From the NCBI GenBank assembly GCA_008694505.1, contig VZDJ01004378.1:10415472-10479471 (forward strand): a stretch of DNA of 64,000 nt, written 5' to 3'. The notes under the pieces are model-generated. The model was not told where the DNA came from. It saw nothing but the letters and a program-made list of their open reading frames with translations, and did not search any database. The translations under genes were made by a program, and so were the position numbers. This DNA is from Cyanoderma ruficeps (lineage: Eukaryota; Chordata; Aves; Passeriformes; Timaliidae). This document shows, one piece after another, positions 47,840 to 60,608 of this stretch; within the stretch, counting starts at the first letter, position 1, and each line of letters opens with the position of its first letter.

Positions 47840-50800
47840 GTAAGTGTTCCAAATGAATTTTACACTGTGGGTCCAGATCAGCACTACCAGCATCAGTAGA
47901 ACCTGGTCCTTGACACTGACTTGTATAGCAAGATACATCTTCATCAGGGAGGGTGTGTATTGCTCATGCGAAACGCTTGTTCTGAACAGCCAGCTTCTAC
48001 TTTCTGCTTTCTGTGTGATTCAGAGCACTTGGCTCTGTGTGGTGGCAACAAGCAATACACAGCTGCATGCAAGATTCTTCAGACAGTTTGTTAAAAGATT
48101 AAGAATATAGAAAAAGAAATTCTTATCTACACAGTGGTTACCTAAAACATTTAGATTTTTATTGAGCAATGTCTCTGTGATCTTAATGTATGGATTTGAC
48201 ATATGCCTAATTTCTTTCTTCTTAACAGACCACACTAAAGCCTAGCATTTTAGTAGATCAGTATCAGAATTTAGCCCAAAATTGTGAAGGAATGGTAATT
48301 CAATTGTATCTAGTTACATTTCCAGCATGTTTAGAGTCTCATATAATTTATCCCTGTAACATTCTTTATTCTAGTTTGCATGTTAGATTTATCAAGTGAG
48401 TAATTTAATAGAAACCTCTTCCACATTCCATTAAAATATTTTTCTTAATTCTTACTGTACTTATTTCACATACTTTGATCTTTAGGATTGAAATTTAAAT
48501 GACATTTCCAAACTTAGCAGAAGAGAGAAAGTACTAGAAGAAAGTTTACCTTAAATCAGAAGAAATATATACAAAATCTTTAATCAAGTTATCATCACTC
48601 AAGCCTGTTCTAAAAAAATGTGGTTTATTAATTTCTGCCAAAGACCCAAAGAATTGCTAGTATTTTTCTTCCTGTAGAGGAAAATTTCCTTCACAAAGTC
48701 AACAGAGTAGACCAAAGAGCCAAGAGGAGGGATATGATAACAGAGCCACATTCTCACACTTCCGATTCTGTTCTGTACTCTGTGTACTTTATGGAAGATT
48801 TATGTTCATGGTTCCCATTAGCACTAATGGGAACTTTGCTTACAAATCGGCCACACACAGAGAAAAGACAAAAGAGTCCTCAGTACCAAGCTGGCTGATG
48901 AGGATAATACTAATCCTTTTCCTCAGAAAAGTGCACCTTAGGAAATCATCTTCAACAGCTACTGCATCAACACAGAGGGGGTTTTTGCAATTGTATCAAT
49001 AGTTAGTAAATAGCTATGGTGTAATGAAAGCAGTATCGGTCAAATAACACTTAAGTATCCATCCTTGCTCAGAGACTTTATCGAGAACTGGCTAATGCGC
49101 TCCCATGTGTTTATGTTAAGATTATCCATACCATGTCAGGAGTGGCAAGTGTGTTTCTGTGGTCTCTAAATTCAGGGACATGATAGAGCCTAGTAGCTCA
49201 AAAAGACAGAGGAAAAGCAAATGTGCAGTAGTGCCAACTTCCAGATAAAGAGGTCACTTGAGTGGCTGCTGATGTGCTAACACAGACTTTAGCAAAGTCC
49301 AGACACCTGATAAAAAACATTTGTGGTTAAATGATGCCAGACGCAGACTGAAAAAGAAATAGAATCTCAGTGAACGTAGTTATTTGATTTCAAGAGTACA
49401 AATTTTACCAGTAGTGCTCACAGCTCCTGTGCGGAGCTGTGACTCTGAGCACTGCCTATATCCAATACAGGAACTTCAGGGCAGGTTAGAAGGAATTTCT
49501 CCAAGAGATTTAATGGAAATTACTTTGAAGAGCATTGAGGAGAGAGTTGTCTCCTGGCATCAGGACATGAACAAAATCACTTCCATACCTCGTAGTGTGC
49601 TTACTGGCTGCCAGCCTGGACTTCGTATAGTTTTGCTTAGAAGATAATTGTGTGGTGACCGCTAAATTTTCAGTGAAGAGAGTATATTGTTATGACCATG
49701 TGATTTTTCCTTTTATTGGTAGAAATACTGAATTAGAAGGCTGGAAGAAAGCAACTGATGCCATCTTTCTGGTTCAGGAGAGGCTGGAAAATATTTATAG
49801 AAAACAAATGACAAATAGGGATGTAAATTATTTGCAGCTCATAAACAAGCATGAGCAGATGAAATATTGTTAGAGTACTGTATCAACAAAAGCCCTTGCA
49901 GCTGAAACTTTTCTGTACAAAATTTTTTGGAAAGTTATGTAATTGACAAAATAGAGAAGAGTCTGACAGTGATTTGGGAATAGATTAGATGATCACAACT
50001 ATTCCATCTGTACTTCTATACCTTTGAATCAGCAAGTGATGTTATTACTGTTAAGCAACACAACTTCTCAAAGGTATTGGGGGAATCTCAAAGTAATATG
50101 GTCACGCAATATTCCATACCAATATGTATAAATGTCCATATATACATAAATGTAGTGACAGCTCTTCCACTAAGTTGTGGAACAGATCTATGTTTCTCTA
50201 GTTGTAACTGTGGGTATTGTTACTGCCTTCAGTGACTGGGAATTTCTGTGTTCCCACGTGTAATAAGCCAAGTTACATGTCTGACAACTGCTAGTCATAT
50301 CTGCCATTGCTAATAGTGAGTAATGATTGCTAGTAATGAGTGCACAGGCCTCTTGCTTATCTAAATTCCTGTCATTGTGAAAACAATTTTGCAATAATGT
50401 ATAATTTTTAAATTAGACATTTGCATTATTAACAGCCATTGAAAGACAATTACAAAAGGTAACTTTGCATATAAGATTATTTTGTTACCTAGGATACTTT
50501 TCATGAGAGATGTGAGTGATTTTTTTCCTAACAGTGTCTGTTTTGATGCATAGTTGACTGAATGCCCAGTTGGAAGATTAAGTATATGAAAGCTTTCCTC
50601 GGCTAGGGCTGCCATGCCTGTCTGTTGCAACTTGTTTCAAAAGATTCACGACAGAGAACTGTTGTTAGCTTGGAAAACTTTATCTTTTACAGACATTGCC
50701 TTTCTTAATTCCTTACCTCATTTAAAATTCAAGCAGCAGTGAAATTAAACTAGACCTTAGTATTCTAAGCCTTGGATAAAAGTTTATCACATTATGATGG

Positions 50801-51403
50801 TGTGTACTCTGGGTTGACTGCTGTTCAGAACTAAAAATGCAAACAAAATCAGCGTTATGATGTATGCCTTGCAGAAAGTTGCTTTGGATTATTTCACACC
50901 TATGTTCAAGTTTATATGTGCCACTGGACAGCTATGTATCTAATACCTGCTCCCACAAAAAATTGTATTGTTAGGACTAAGTGACGTACACAAGTATTTG
51001 CGTGTTACTAACTTTAAAAGTCTGATGTATATAATATGTGAGCTGCTGCCCCATTTAGTAAAAGGTCACTGGATGCTTCATTCTGTTTATCAAAGGCTGT
51101 TTTCAGCTTACACAAATTTCAGCATGAAATCTGTTGAAACATAAAAAACATAGTCTAAGCCAAATAACAGGATCATTGCTTTGTTTTTACAGCGTCATTT
51201 TCCTTACAGATCATCACTGGACTTTACTCAAGTTTACTCAAAGAAAACCAGATTAAAGACTAACACTTGGCTCAGTGATGTCAGGAAAATTATATAAAAT
51301 AGTGAAAATAATATAAAATACTGAAGTGAGAAGAGTCCCTGTAAACAGGTATAACATTACCACAGGATCAGATTGAATGTTTAACATATGCTTCATCTTC
51401 CAG
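47840..51403 (+). other. CNTN1: Intron between FN2 and FN3 (3564 bp)
   Basis: Phase-1 AT-rich intron. The one notable structure is a stable hairpin at 49411-49455 (separate entry). No repeat family or gene recognised. Confidence 0.84.
49411..49455 (+). other. Intronic hairpin with a perfect 10-bp stem and paired base
   Basis: The arms tcacagctcc (49418-49427) and ggagctgtga (49433-49442) pair perfectly around a 5-nt loop. Below a six-base bulge, agtgc (49413-49417) pairs with gcact (49449-49453), with two further possible pairs. It is GC-rich against an AT-rich intron. It is short for a microRNA precursor and may be chance; it has no resemblance to a small RNA that I know. Confidence 0.45.
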
Positions 51404-51507
51404 CTCCAACTGAAATACCTACAGATGTCAGCGTAAAAGTTTTGTCATCTTCTGAAATGTCTGTTTCTTGGCACCATGTTTCTGATAAATCTGTGGAAGG
51501 CTATCAG
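51404..51507 (+). CDS. CNTN1: CNTN1 exon, FN3 first part
   Basis: Reads PTEIPTDVSVKVLSSSEM, then SVSWHHVSDKSVEGYQ. SVSW is the FN3 B-strand tryptophan motif of the third fibronectin domain. It starts in phase 1 after ttccag and ends in phase 0 at gtgagt. The frame stays open for 66 more bases into the intron, which is not coding. Confidence 0.97.
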
Positions 51508-53135
51508 GTGAGTTTAGTAGCACACTGTCAATCTTCTTATTCATTTACTGTCAGTAGTTATAACCAACAATAATTCCTACTCTGGCATTCCGTCGCTTAG
51601 GGTTTACTTCTCTTTAGTTAGCATGTTCTGTGCAAATTTTGCATCTTGAGAAACAGATTACTTTTGGTGTTATGTACTTCATTACTAAAATAGATTAAGA
51701 AATGTATGTTTGCACTTTTCAACTAATAAAAGGCTCCATTATTTCAAGAAAGAACATTGTCTCCTTTATGTAATTGAATGCCTATCTGTAACTTCTTAAA
51801 ACTTACTGAAATTAAACTCTGGGTGTAATTTTCATCACATATGCAAAATTGTAACTAACTCTGGCCCACTTAAATTACCAGTAGTTATTAATATATTTCA
51901 CCCACAAACCCTCTAGTAAGTGGGACTACTTGACAAATGCCCAAAATCCAGTATAACAGACATACTGCTATTGTGCAAGACAGTGATGTTTTCTTGATGG
52001 TTTCTATTCTCCACGTGAATAAGGGCTTTGGGGCATCTTCCATCTGGTCCATCTCAATGGTATTACTGGTGAAAATTGTTCCTGTCCTTCTGCAGAGATG
52101 ACAACAGCCACAGGCTGGGTGCAATGAGAAATGGCCATGTACTCTAGCAGGGAAGTCTTAACATCATCCATGCACAGTGGATGCTGACAAACTCTGCAGT
52201 GTACAGTCTGCTTACTTTGACTGCAACCCGAAATAGGGGTTTGGGTCTTTAGTTTGTTAGTGACTTGTCTTGTGATTTAAGTTTTCAGCTACTTAAAGAT
52301 ATCCTCTTTGATCCAAAATAAGGACATACAAATGAAGAGTAATCTCATGGAATGTATTTTTTTTATTAAAAACTATGAATAAATAAGTCATACTTTTTTT
52401 AAATTTATTTATTTCCTGGTCTCTGTTTCTGTCCCCATGAGATTTATATAAAACTTTTGTGATACTGTAACAGGAATAGTGTCCCACGTAAAGGTTGATT
52501 TTATACAGTACTGACATAAAGTCTTAAAATTACAAACAGAGAATACTGGGGTTTGAAATTAAGCCACTAATATCAGTGGTAAGTCCTAATTTACTAAAGC
52601 AGCCCACTGGTTTGGTGTCTCAGGGATTTTGCAGCTAGAATAGGATGGTCAAATTGATGGTCATAGCTGAGATCTGTGAGTTCAGCCTGTAGCAGCATTG
52701 CACTCCCAGGCTGGACAGTCTCCCCAGAAACTGAAGCCTTCACATGCAGAATAACCTGAACACACACTTGCAGGCACACACCAGGGGACTTCTGGGAATG
52801 TAGAGTGTGGCAACTGGTGGAGAGTGGCAACTGCTCTCTCTGGTGGATAGAGCAGCAACAAAGAGTGCTGATAGAGGCTGGGATTACAGTTGTGATGGAC
52901 CATGAAGATGGATGTTCAGAGTGTAGTAGGGAATAGGGAAGGAAAACAGGAAGGACAAAAATGTGGAAAAAACATGGTAGGAGAACATGCCCACAGCAAA
53001 CCCATGTTTGGCTATTTTTTAAAATTTTACCTTATTTGACATAAAGACATCTTAACTGTGTCAGGGGACACCAGGGTAAGAAGGGAGCAGAGAGGATTTA
53101 GCAGGAAAGACCAGGATGAATAGAACAGTCAATTA

Positions 53136-53163
53136 AAAAAGAAAAAAAAAAGGAAAAAAATCA
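53136..53163. repeat. A-rich low-complexity tract
   Basis: A runs with single or paired G interruptions. Confidence 0.8.
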
Positions 53164-56100
53164 GAAAGAAATGTGGGGTGTCTTTGGACTGGAAAGAGAA
53201 TAACTGTTAGAAAGGTGGGATTGGGAATGGACCATCTGCTACATGAACTGTGGATGTTTGGGGTGTGGCCTTGTTTTGATAGGTGTAATTTCATCCACCT
53301 TTTCCTGGAGAAATATACTTTCACAAATCCAGCATGAACTGACTGGCTTGTACATGTACAGTGAGCAGCTACATTAGAATATAAATTTCTTCTTTTTTTT
53401 AAATTCTTTTTATAAGACAATCTTTTAATTATCAGGACTATTTAAAAAATTCCATCTGGCTAAACCATAAACAGACTGATAGTCCCAAATTACTGCCTCA
53501 CAATGCTCAATAAGGTATTAATTCTGAGATCGTTTTTCCCAGGGCAGTCATCAGTCTCACTTTAGTAGGGGGGAAGGCAGCAAAAGGAAAGCCCATGCTT
53601 CTTCACTGAGAATAAAAAGCAAGACTTATGCTCCTGAAGATCAGAACTCCCAAGGGTCCTGAAGGAGCCATAGGACGACAAAAATAGAGAGGGTTGTTCT
53701 GGAAGGTTAAGGCCACAGATAGCATTTGTGAAGTTGCAATAAAAGTTGTGGGGGAAGTATTCGAACTGCATTATGAAATTCTAGTGACTATCCCTGGAAG
53801 GCTCTGTGTCTATTGGCGTAAAAAAATACTACAACAGTTACCTTTAAATTACTGCTCAGGTGTAACACAGGTTAATAGAAACCATCATTCACCAGTGCAC
53901 CTTCTCAGTTTCCTTTTGGTCTTTATTATTACTTGAAAATTGCATAATTGACTTTGAATGCTAAAGTTTAAGAGGTGAGAGTACCCTGAGCAAAGAACCT
54001 GAGGTATTTCACCTGTGACACAATGCTTCTCACACCATGAGGAGTCAGATTTTCCTGACACTAATGCATATTGTCAGGATGACTGCCCCCATGGTGATGA
54101 GTGTGAACTGATACATTTTGCCATTACAGAGGAGTATCCTCAACTCACACTTAAAGAAGAGATAAAGTCTGAAAACTATCTCCATCCATATGGAGAATTT
54201 AAGATTTATGAGTTCTTACAATAGACTGCTAATAGCCACATCTCTGCAGTACATGCAGCGCCAGTGACAGTATCCATATTTCATGCTGCTTCTATGCAAT
54301 AGATGTAGGTTTATTTTATTAAACAAATTTATCTTGTTGACTGAAATATGCTATTAGCATTCTTTCTTAATGTGAATAAAGTATATTTTTGTGTCAGCCC
54401 TATGTAGAATTTTCAAGAATATGGAAGCTTTTGTTTCACAACACTTACAGGAACAGTTCAGTATGTTAAAGTTTGAATTGAGGTGACCATTAAAGACAGG
54501 TTTTTCCCTGATTTTAGCACAGATGACTGCACTAATTCGTGATGGCTAAGGCATTCCTTCGCACAAATCACAATTGGCTTATTTCCCACAAAAACTCTAG
54601 AGCTTAGTTGAAATCCCCTTCTGTGACCTCTGGGGATTCATTGCCTATGGATTACCCTACCAAAGTGAATGCAGAGCACCAGGTATAAGAAGGTTGTCTG
54701 GGGCTACTATATAAGCTCTTAAAAAAAAATGAGAGAAGGGCTACTCAGTAGAGTGGGGAAATGAGACCTCTTGAAGCAATGTGGCATTTAATTCCAGAGG
54801 CAAGAAAGAAATTTCCAAATTATTTCAAGAAAGTTTGAAATTATTTAAATATAAAGTGAGAAATATAGAAATAGTATGAAAAAAATACACTAGTTTTCTT
54901 AGCTGTCAGGGAAGTAATCTTTTTTACTTTTCCAGGAGTTGTTACAGTGCTCCAAATAGGTAAATATAGCTGTGTATTAGAGAAGAACTTTCTGTGTTCA
55001 TGACATATAGCTCACACACTATAGGAGTGAGGTCCACAACATCACAGCCAAGAACAATTGTATTTAGGATTTAAATTTTATTTAATTTTTAAATTATATT
55101 ATTTCTGTCTGAAACTATATATGTTCTCAGTGAAGAAATTTTCATTTTCATTCACTGTTCTCACTTGTCTTGTTTGATGCTCTCTGTTACTCTTATATTA
55201 CACCATTAGCATCCCTGTGCTGCAAACGAACATTAAGATTGTAAAAAGCTTTGCAAGACAGAGGAATTCAAAGGCTTCCAGAATGTGCCACATGATTTAT
55301 AAAAGCTTCATACAAAATGTGTTTTCTATCTTTAGGTAAAGCTATTACCTAATTAACATAATAGATCATACTAAAAATGAATTCATTAGTTTTCAATGGC
55401 CAGCTAAAATCAACAACAACAAAGTTACTATTGGTCCTGTCATGGTCACCTAGAACTTTACAAACATCCTTTTGCTGCAGTCTAGAAACTTGTTTGAACT
55501 TAGAGACAGAGATAGACATGAAGTTCTCTGCTCCTGTTGTACACACCCTCTCTCACCTGAGTCAGCCACTTACAGTTAACACCTTATGGTGCACAGCTGC
55601 TTGCACTCAACAAGACCTGATTATCTACAACAGTGTGTTAACTATAATCATGTAGAAGAAACTCTGACTTGAAGATCACTATCAGACCTTCAGCTGAAAT
55701 GACTGCCAGAGTCTCAGATCCATGTCAGTTTGAAACCATTCATCCAGTGGAGGTTACCACTCTACTGCTGAAGCCTGCAGAATGGACTGGGTGCAGAGTC
55801 CTCACTCATTTTAGGGTAAAGGCTGTTTACTCAGGAAAATAGCCATATTTATAAGTACAAATTTTGTGAGTGGGATTGTGTAAATTGCAGTAAAATGATG
55901 TTTAGGATGGTAGTGGATGATACTTTCTAAACAGAATGAAGGATGTACATTTATAGAACTGAAGATTATCTTTTTGTGCCTGCTGAAAATCAGGTGTGCA
56001 TGCTGAACTTAAAAAGTGGAGCCAGCTTGGTGTACAGATACAGTGTCATTCTCCCTGCAGCAGGAAAGAGTGACAAAGGCCACTAAAATGTCACATTTAT

Positions 56101-56782
56101 AATAATCAGCATGAGTAACCTCTAACACTGGTGGGAAGGACTGTCCCAAAAAACATTGACAAAGAGACAAGCTACAAGAAGTATTTAGTTGACAGTAATC
56201 TCTGTGTAGTGGTACTGTTCTCATGTCCAAAGACATTTGAAGTAGGTAAAGAGAAATCCCCTACTAAATCCCCTGCATCTGTCCTTATTCAGCCAAAGCA
56301 TATGTTCTAAGATAAAAAAAGCAATATTTTTATTAATTATTTTAATTTAAATGTAAATGAGAGAAAATAAAGCTTCACCAAACAAGGGTTGTACACACAA
56401 CTTGTAAGGAAGAGAACTGTCATATTAACACTTTGACAGACTGTCAGTTCTTCTAACCTACTCCTTAAATGATGTTTTCATGGACAGCTAATGTCAGAAG
56501 AGCAGAAAGTTAAAGAGTTACTGTTTAAAAGGCAAGATGACAGGATACCTCATATCACCAATAATGTCTTACAAAGTAAGATTTTTTTTTTGTAGAGCCT
56601 GAATTTACCTACAGTATTAACTTCTTCCTAAAAATTTTTAAACACCCTCATGTAGCATACATAAAAATCATTATGAAGTCAGGCAGAAGCCGAGCAAAAA
56701 TGCTGGGGGTGAAAACACCCAGAACCACAATGCAATGGGCACGGCTTTCTGCTCTTTCAAGTTTGTGCAGTAATTTAGTTTT

Positions 56783-56844
56783 ATGCAAATGGTTGTAAAC
56801 CAGACAAAACCCAGAGACTGACAGTGTTTCACTCTCATTTGCAT
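56783..56844. promoter_or_regulatory. Paired octamer motifs (possible POU-factor sites)
   Basis: ATGCAAAT (56783-56790) and its reverse complement ATTTGCAT (56837-56844) lie 46 bp apart in opposite orientation. The octamer is the classic site for POU factors such as Oct1 and the neural Brn family. Single octamers also occur elsewhere in the window (for example 27380-27387), so chance is a real alternative. The call rests on motif match only. Confidence 0.3.
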
Positions 56845-57647
56845 CTCACAAAGCTATGCAGAATAGGACCCTGTGTTGTGACGGACTGTATGGAATGGCA
56901 TCACTCCATAGGAATTACACTGTTTTCACCTGGTGCTTTGTAATGCATAATGAATTAAAATAGAATGAAACAAGTTCTTGAGGAAAAAGAACCTCCTCAT
57001 GGAATTTCTGTTTACTCTTAATTGACTTTGGTTTTTAAGGTGTTACAAGCTTACAATCATGTTTTTCCCATATTTTAAGTATTTTCATCTTCTTCCTCTA
57101 TTTTGACAAATGTCAAATTGTGCTATGAAACCTGATTGAATTTAGCTGAAGATGGTTACGTACATCTATGCAGACCTACACATGCAGCTAACATGACTGC
57201 TTACTTTGCATTCTGTAGATAGAAGTACAAAAGGCCTCAATTTGTAAGACATTCAAAACAAAACACTCCAAAAACATTATCAGAGTTTAGTCTCTACTAC
57301 TGTAAGAAAATAATACTAAAGTTCATCGTAGAATGCAAAAACAAAACAGCAAGAAGAAAAAAGTCTTGTTCTTTGAAGGCATTATTCAGCTCCCAGTGAC
57401 TTAGCTGGGAACAAGTTAAACCACTGTGAGAAAAGTTTACATAATAAATTCTATTTATTTCTGTTTCTTTATGCCTATACACAACTTGGTTAAAATCACA
57501 GCCTGTAGAAGGAATTCTGTGCTACTGCTGTTAGATTTTTTTAGCTGGCTTATATCTGAATATATAGTTCAGAAATACATCAGTTTTTATAAAATTTCTT
57601 TATGATTAAGTATGTTATAGTTAATCCTCCAATTGGCTTACTTACAG

Positions 57648-57834
57648 ATTCGTTACTGGGCTGCTCATGATAAAGAAGCAGCTGCACAGCGGGTACAGGT
57701 GAGCAATCAAGAGTATTCAACCAAACTGGAAAACCTGAAGCCTAACACTCGCTACCATGTAGATGTGTCTGCCTTCAATAGTGCAGGCTACGGACCTCCC
57801 AGCAGCACCATTGATGTTGTTACCAGGAAAGCAC
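57648..57834 (+). CDS. CNTN1: CNTN1 exon, FN3 second part
   Basis: Reads IRYWAAHDKEAAAQRVQVSN, QEYSTKLENLKPNTRYHV, then DVSAFNSAGYGPPSSTIDV and VTRKA. RYWAAHDKE is typical contactin-1 text, and PNTRYHVDVSAFN is the tyrosine corner of FN3. It starts in phase 0 after cttacag and ends in phase 1 at a strong gtaagt donor. Confidence 0.97.
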
Positions 57835-59297
57835 GTAAGTAGATGGAGCATTAAGTTAAGTATAATCATGTCCATCAACAAACATGGCTTCTCATTCTCA
57901 TATACTGAATGTTCTCTCCTCATGTGGTATTATTGCTTCTTAGTTTGAAAATTTCTGCTAAAATTCTTCTTCCTCTCTTTTGTTGCCATGTATAATGGGG
58001 ATATCTTACAAAAGGCAGTAAAGAGGCTAAGATTATAGGCTCAAAGGAGGGTCATCTGCAAGCTCAGATCAGGTTGCTCAGGGATTTGTCCAGCTGGATC
58101 TTGAAAACCCAAAGGGACAGAGACTGCACAACCTCTCTGAGAAACCCATTCCAGTCCCTGGCTTACTCTGAGCATCTAGTCTGAGAGTCCCAATAAATAT
58201 TGTGCGTTTTTGTTACTCGTCTGTCCTCCTGCTATGCCATCCAAGAGCCTGGATCCTTCTTGATAACCCCCCTGCTAGGACAGGGGACTCTTAGGTCCCC
58301 TCCAAAACTGTCCTCCAGGGTGAACAAGCACAGCTCTTCCACCCTTCCTTCACAAATCAAGTGTTCCAGATCCCCACCAGGTTGGTATTGCTCTATTGAA
58401 TTCACTTCAGATTACCAGTGTCTTTCAAGTATTGGGAATCCCAAAGCTGGACACGATATTCTAAATGATGAGCAGTTGAGATCAGCTATTACTTAGGCAT
58501 CTATACACTGCCTTTCTGTTTAGTAAATAGCAAGAATGATTCTGATTATTAAAATGTGACCAACTGCCATTTTCACCACCAGCAGAGCAGCAGATTCAGG
58601 CAACAACCTTGAGAAGTGAGTGATCTGAATCTCACTCTAGAATTAATATACCATAACAGGTTTTTTGAATATTGCTCCTGATTCAATGAGGATACCTAGC
58701 ACTAGCATTGACTGAGCAATGTAAGAAAAGCATTTAAAACAGTTATCTGGGGTAAAAATGCATGCAGCTAATTTGAGGATTTCTGTCAGTGAATGATGTA
58801 CTGTGCAACTTCCACATGCAGGGTTCATTAATAAGAGTCCATTTTATAAGCTTATTGTAAATTGTAATTAATGATTTCTGTGGTGAGGTACCTCTGTTTC
58901 TGCTGAACTGAGTTAAATGATGTAGAAATGGCTGTAAATAGTTGATTAAATATTTGGTCTCAATGAATAAATGTGACTTACACCACATTTCTGGGAGGTT
59001 CTAAAGGTAGTTGCATGCCAGCAAACACTCGTGATCAGCAGCACAGTGAAGGGTATTGTTGGCCACTTCCATTTGGCAACACAGAAAAGCAGACCCACAA
59101 TGCAGACACTGCACAAAGCCATTCAAAACTGCCTGGTTGAGCTGTAGCAGTTCATTCCAGGAAGGAGACTATCCCTTACTCATATATATATGGCAGCCTA
59201 ATTTCCATTTTCACGTTTTTACATGTCTTAATAAAAACACCACTGAACATTTATGAAATCTCATTTATGTATACATTATACATATGTTGCTTTTCAG
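57835..59297 (+). other. CNTN1: Intron between FN3 and FN4 (1463 bp)
   Basis: Phase-1 intron containing one diverged CR1 fragment (58035-58485). The remaining sequence is AT-rich and unremarkable. Confidence 0.85.
58035..58485 (-). mobile_element. CR1 LINE fragment, diverged (about 450 bp)
   Basis: Words typical of reverse-complement CR1 appear in the expected order: the ccagctggatcttgaaaacc region, acaacctctctgagaaaccc, a ccagggtgaacaagcacagctctt stretch, and ccaaagctggacac. The element lies on the minus strand and lacks the 3' tail. Divergence marks it as old. The 98-codon plus ORF over it is a shadow. Confidence 0.85.
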
Positions 59298-59410
59298 CTC
59301 CAAGCCAACGTCCAAGAATTATCAGTTCTGTAAGATCTGGTTCAAGGTACATCATCACCTGGGATCACGTGAAGGCAATGTCAAACGAGTCTGCTGTTGA
59401 AGGATACAAA
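59298..59410 (+). CDS. CNTN1: CNTN1 exon, FN4 first part
   Basis: Reads PPSQRPRIISSVRSGSRY, then IITWDHVKAMSNESAVEGYK. ITW is the FN3 core tryptophan motif of the fourth fibronectin domain, and NES is an N-glycosylation sequon. It starts in phase 1 after ttttcag and ends in phase 0 at gtatga, with an in-frame stop directly inside the intron. Confidence 0.97.
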
Positions 59411-59906
59411 GTATGATATCTGAAAATATTTTTTATCTTTATGTATGATTCATGTAGTGCATTTTATAGACAGTGTCAAATCTTTGTACGTGATCAGACT
59501 TACACTTATGTACACACACATACTTGAATGCTGGAGAGGAAGGTATCATGCTCAACAGTCACAACCATCCAGTAGGCCTAGGGCAGAGTCAGTGGGCTTA
59601 GTCAATATGATGAGAAAATATTGGGGCACCAAAATTCATTTGGGTGGTAAGCAATATTATGGGAAAGTTCATATCAGTGACTGCAACAATCTCATTTCCC
59701 ACATGATCACATTTGTTGTCTGATGGCTTAAAATAGTGCATAGAAAAGTTGCAAACTTTATTGTTTTTCCTTATATCAGTGTGCATTGCTCCCATTTTCC
59801 TTTCCCATCTCCATAGGGGCTACAGTTCCTGGAACATGAATTTTTAAAGTCTGGGAAGGTAGAGGAAGGGAAGGGACTTCTAACATTATTAGATGTAACC
59901 ACAGCA

Positions 59907-59965
<59 letters not shown>

Positions 59966-60608
59966 GTAGTCATAGTNTATATAGGGCATATAGAAACTTC
60001 AGATATTAATTCCTATTTAATGTCGCTGCTTGCTTGGCAGTTAGAAAATTAGTATCATATTCTTCATTTGCAAATTTGATTGAGGAGTTGAACTCCTTCC
60101 TGGGAACTGCTAATAGTGCTTCACAGAGATTATTTCAGAAAGAAATGGGATCTTTTCTAAAGGTCCCACAAGACATATACCATCCCATTTGCAATAGTTA
60201 ACATCATTGGGAGTTAATAATAAAATTGATAATTGATTCATTTATGAAAATGGTTATAAATTTTATGTCAGAAAACCCAGCTGAATTCTCATATTTTGAT
60301 TCAATGGTCTCTGCTACCTGCATTCTCTATCACTTAATTATTTATTTTGAGTGTAAGTGCTCAAATTATTTTTCAAAAGGTGGCATAATTTTGTAACAGA
60401 AAATGAGAGAACATCCTGTCTAGATTCACTTTTTCACTTTGTGTAAATATGGAAAAAAGTTGTATTAGCCACTAAGTGTGTATATATATATAAAATGTTT
60501 CACATGAATAAAAACCTAATACTTTTTCATTGACACACTGTACATATATAAACGTATCTTTGTGGAAATGTAACATTTCAATAATTACATTTACCATGAC
60601 TTTCCTAG
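59411..60608 (+). other. CNTN1: Intron within FN4 (1198 bp)
   Basis: AT-rich intron containing the TG/TA microsatellite and the only undetermined base in the window (59977). Otherwise nothing recognised. Confidence 0.86.
59908..59960. repeat. Compound TG/TA dinucleotide microsatellite
   Basis: About six tg units pass directly into about twenty ta units. An N stands 17 bp downstream (59977), suggesting that the tract was difficult to sequence or assemble. Likely polymorphic in length. Confidence 0.95.

Larger units (their letters stand above)
51508..57647 (+). other. CNTN1: Intron within FN3 (6140 bp)
   Basis: The second-largest intron. It contains purine-rich low complexity (53136-53163), a GC-richer patch near 52600-52900 and a pair of octamer motifs (56783-56844). 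No repeat family, RNA gene or other exon could be supported. Confidence 0.83.
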
